Shown here in pieces: positions 63,305-64,000 of a stretch of 64,000 nt of DNA; position 1 is the stretch's first letter; each line of letters starts with the position of its first letter. This stretch comes from Saccharibacillus sp. JS10. GTDB taxonomy: Bacteria; Bacillota; Bacilli; Paenibacillales; Paenibacillaceae. Where the stretch lies: the NCBI RefSeq assembly GCF_024436065.1, contig NZ_JANFNS010000004.1, positions 429,266 to 493,265 on the forward strand, given 5' to 3'. Below the pieces are notes generated by a model. That model made no database searches. It had not been told where the DNA came from and saw only the letters and a program-made list of their open reading frames with translations. The position numbers and the translations under genes were made by a program.

Positions 63305-64000
63305 ATGATTATCAATCACAACTTGCAAGCCGTAAACACACACCGCAACATGGGACTGAACAGTGCCGCAGCAAGCAAAAACATGGAGAAATTGTCTTCG
63401 GGTCTTCGCATCAACCGTGCAGCTGACGACGCAGCGGGCCTGTCGATCTCCGAAAAAATGCGTGGACAAATCCGCGGTCTGGAACAAGCACAACGCAACG
63501 TTCAAGACGGTATTTCGTTCGCACAAACAGCAGAAGGCGCGATGAACGAAGTGAGTGCCATGCTGACCCGCATGAAAGAACTGAACGTACAGAAAGAAAA
63601 CGGCACATACAGTGCAGGCGATAAGTCGAACATCAACTCGGAGTTGACTCAACTGGGCGAACAAATCGACGACATCATGACGAACACGAAGTTCAACGGA
63701 ATCGCGATCACGTCGACTGTAGCGGTACAAGCAGACGATAGCTCGTTCCAAATTTCGATTACGGGTGTAAGCAGAAGTGGATTCAGTGGTTTGACTTCGA
63801 CGACTTCACTGACGGAGATCACAACAGCTATCGAAAATGTAGCGAAAGAACGTTCGAGTCTGGGTGCGGTACAAAACCGTCTGGAATACACATCGAACAA
63901 CTTGGGAACGACTGTAGAAAACTTGACAGCAGCAGAATCGCGTATCCGCGATACGGATATGGCGAAAGAAATGGTTGCCCTGTCGAAAAACAACATCTTG
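63305..64000 (+). CDS. hag: Flagellin (Hag), second tandem copy, 3' truncated by the window end
   Basis: 232 codons are present, ending in KNNIL; by comparison with hag1 only about 23 residues are missing. Residues 1-105 are nearly identical to hag1. The variable middle differs (for example SNINSELTQLGEQIDDIM versus SNISAELNQLGSQIDAIM, and VSRSGFSGLTSTTS versus VSTTNFNGLSSGTS). It carries its own sigma-D promoter and CsrA site. No frameshift or stop is seen, so it looks functional. Confidence 0.95.
   Translation, partial: MIINHNLQAVNTHRNMGLNSAAASKNMEKLSSGLRINRAADDAAGLSISEKMRGQIRGLEQAQRNVQDGISFAQTAEGAMNEVSAMLTRMKELNVQKENGTYSAGDKSNINSELTQLGEQIDDIMTNTKFNGIAITSTVAVQADDSSFQISITGVSRSGFSGLTSTTSLTEITTAIENVAKERSSLGAVQNRLEYTSNNLGTTVENLTAAESRIRDTDMAKEMVALSKNNIL

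Larger units (their letters stand above)
62265..64000 (+). repeat. Tandem direct duplication of leader plus flagellin gene
   Basis: The unit from the sigma-D -10 through the leader and coding region recurs with a period of 946 nt (ATG 62359 versus 63305). The leaders differ at only a few positions, and the first ~240 coding nt differ at a handful of synonymous sites; divergence is concentrated at codons about 107-180. Confidence 0.93.

Overview
The window is a contiguous stretch of chromosome from a low-to-mid GC Gram-positive bacterium of the Bacillales. Paenibacillaceae is most likely (Paenibacillus or Saccharibacillus-like); this placement is inferred. Supporting it are B. subtilis-like gene order (prfA-prmC...ywlC-ywlE-ywlG-glyA-upp, atpIBEFHAGDC-ywzB-murA-mbl-flhO-flhP-fabZ, degS-degU-comFA-comFC-yvyF-flgM-flgN-flgK-flgL-fliW-csrA-hag), strong AAGGAGG ribosome-binding sites with frequent TTG/GTG starts, S-layer (SLH) proteins, and a csaB/tagA/tagO cell-wall-polymer cluster. 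No phage, insertion sequence, CRISPR array, rRNA or tRNA was recognised.

Layout. 1-1.4 kb: end of a membrane glycosyltransferase-like gene and fni. 1.5-4.1 kb: ychF, then a minus-strand pair made of a receiver-CheX fusion and a stand-alone CheX. 4.2-14.1 kb: prfA, prmC, an FtsW/RodA-family gene, ywlC (tsaC), ywlE, a ZTP riboswitch driving ywlG-glyA, then upp and mnaA (wecB). 14.3-21.9 kb: the full F1Fo ATP synthase operon. 22-29.7 kb: ywzB, murA, mbl, two flagellar rod genes, an EpuA-like gene, fabZ and a phosphoglucomutase gene. 29.7-35 kb: a structured leader, then DUF5693-csaB-tagA-tagO, which probably builds and pyruvylates the secondary cell-wall polymer. 35-52.4 kb: the surface region, with three large SLH proteins (one probably the main S-layer protein), a small hypothetical gene, metK, a large nested palindrome and a secreted phosphodiester glycosidase-like protein. 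52.4-57.3 kb: degSU and comFA-comFC. 57.4-64 kb: the late flagellar operon and two tandem flagellin genes; the second is cut by the window end.

The genes connect in three ways. The csaB cluster would make the ligand that the SLH domains of the neighbouring surface proteins bind. The flagellar block contains a complete FlgM/sigma-D and FliW-CsrA-Hag control circuit: sigma-D-type promoters lie before flgM, hag1 and hag2, and consensus CsrA hairpins lie in both hag leaders. The ZTP riboswitch ties serine hydroxymethyltransferase to the one-carbon/purine state. Sporulation genes that sit at these syntenic positions in B. subtilis (spoIIR, spoIID, spoIIQ, spoIIID) are absent here.

No clearly new multi-gene system is evident. 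The most interesting unexplained items are the nested palindrome at 44771-44916, the structured leader at 29714-29812, the tandem in-frame starts of two S-layer-type genes, and a sigma-D promoter whose -10 lies inside a terminator stem.
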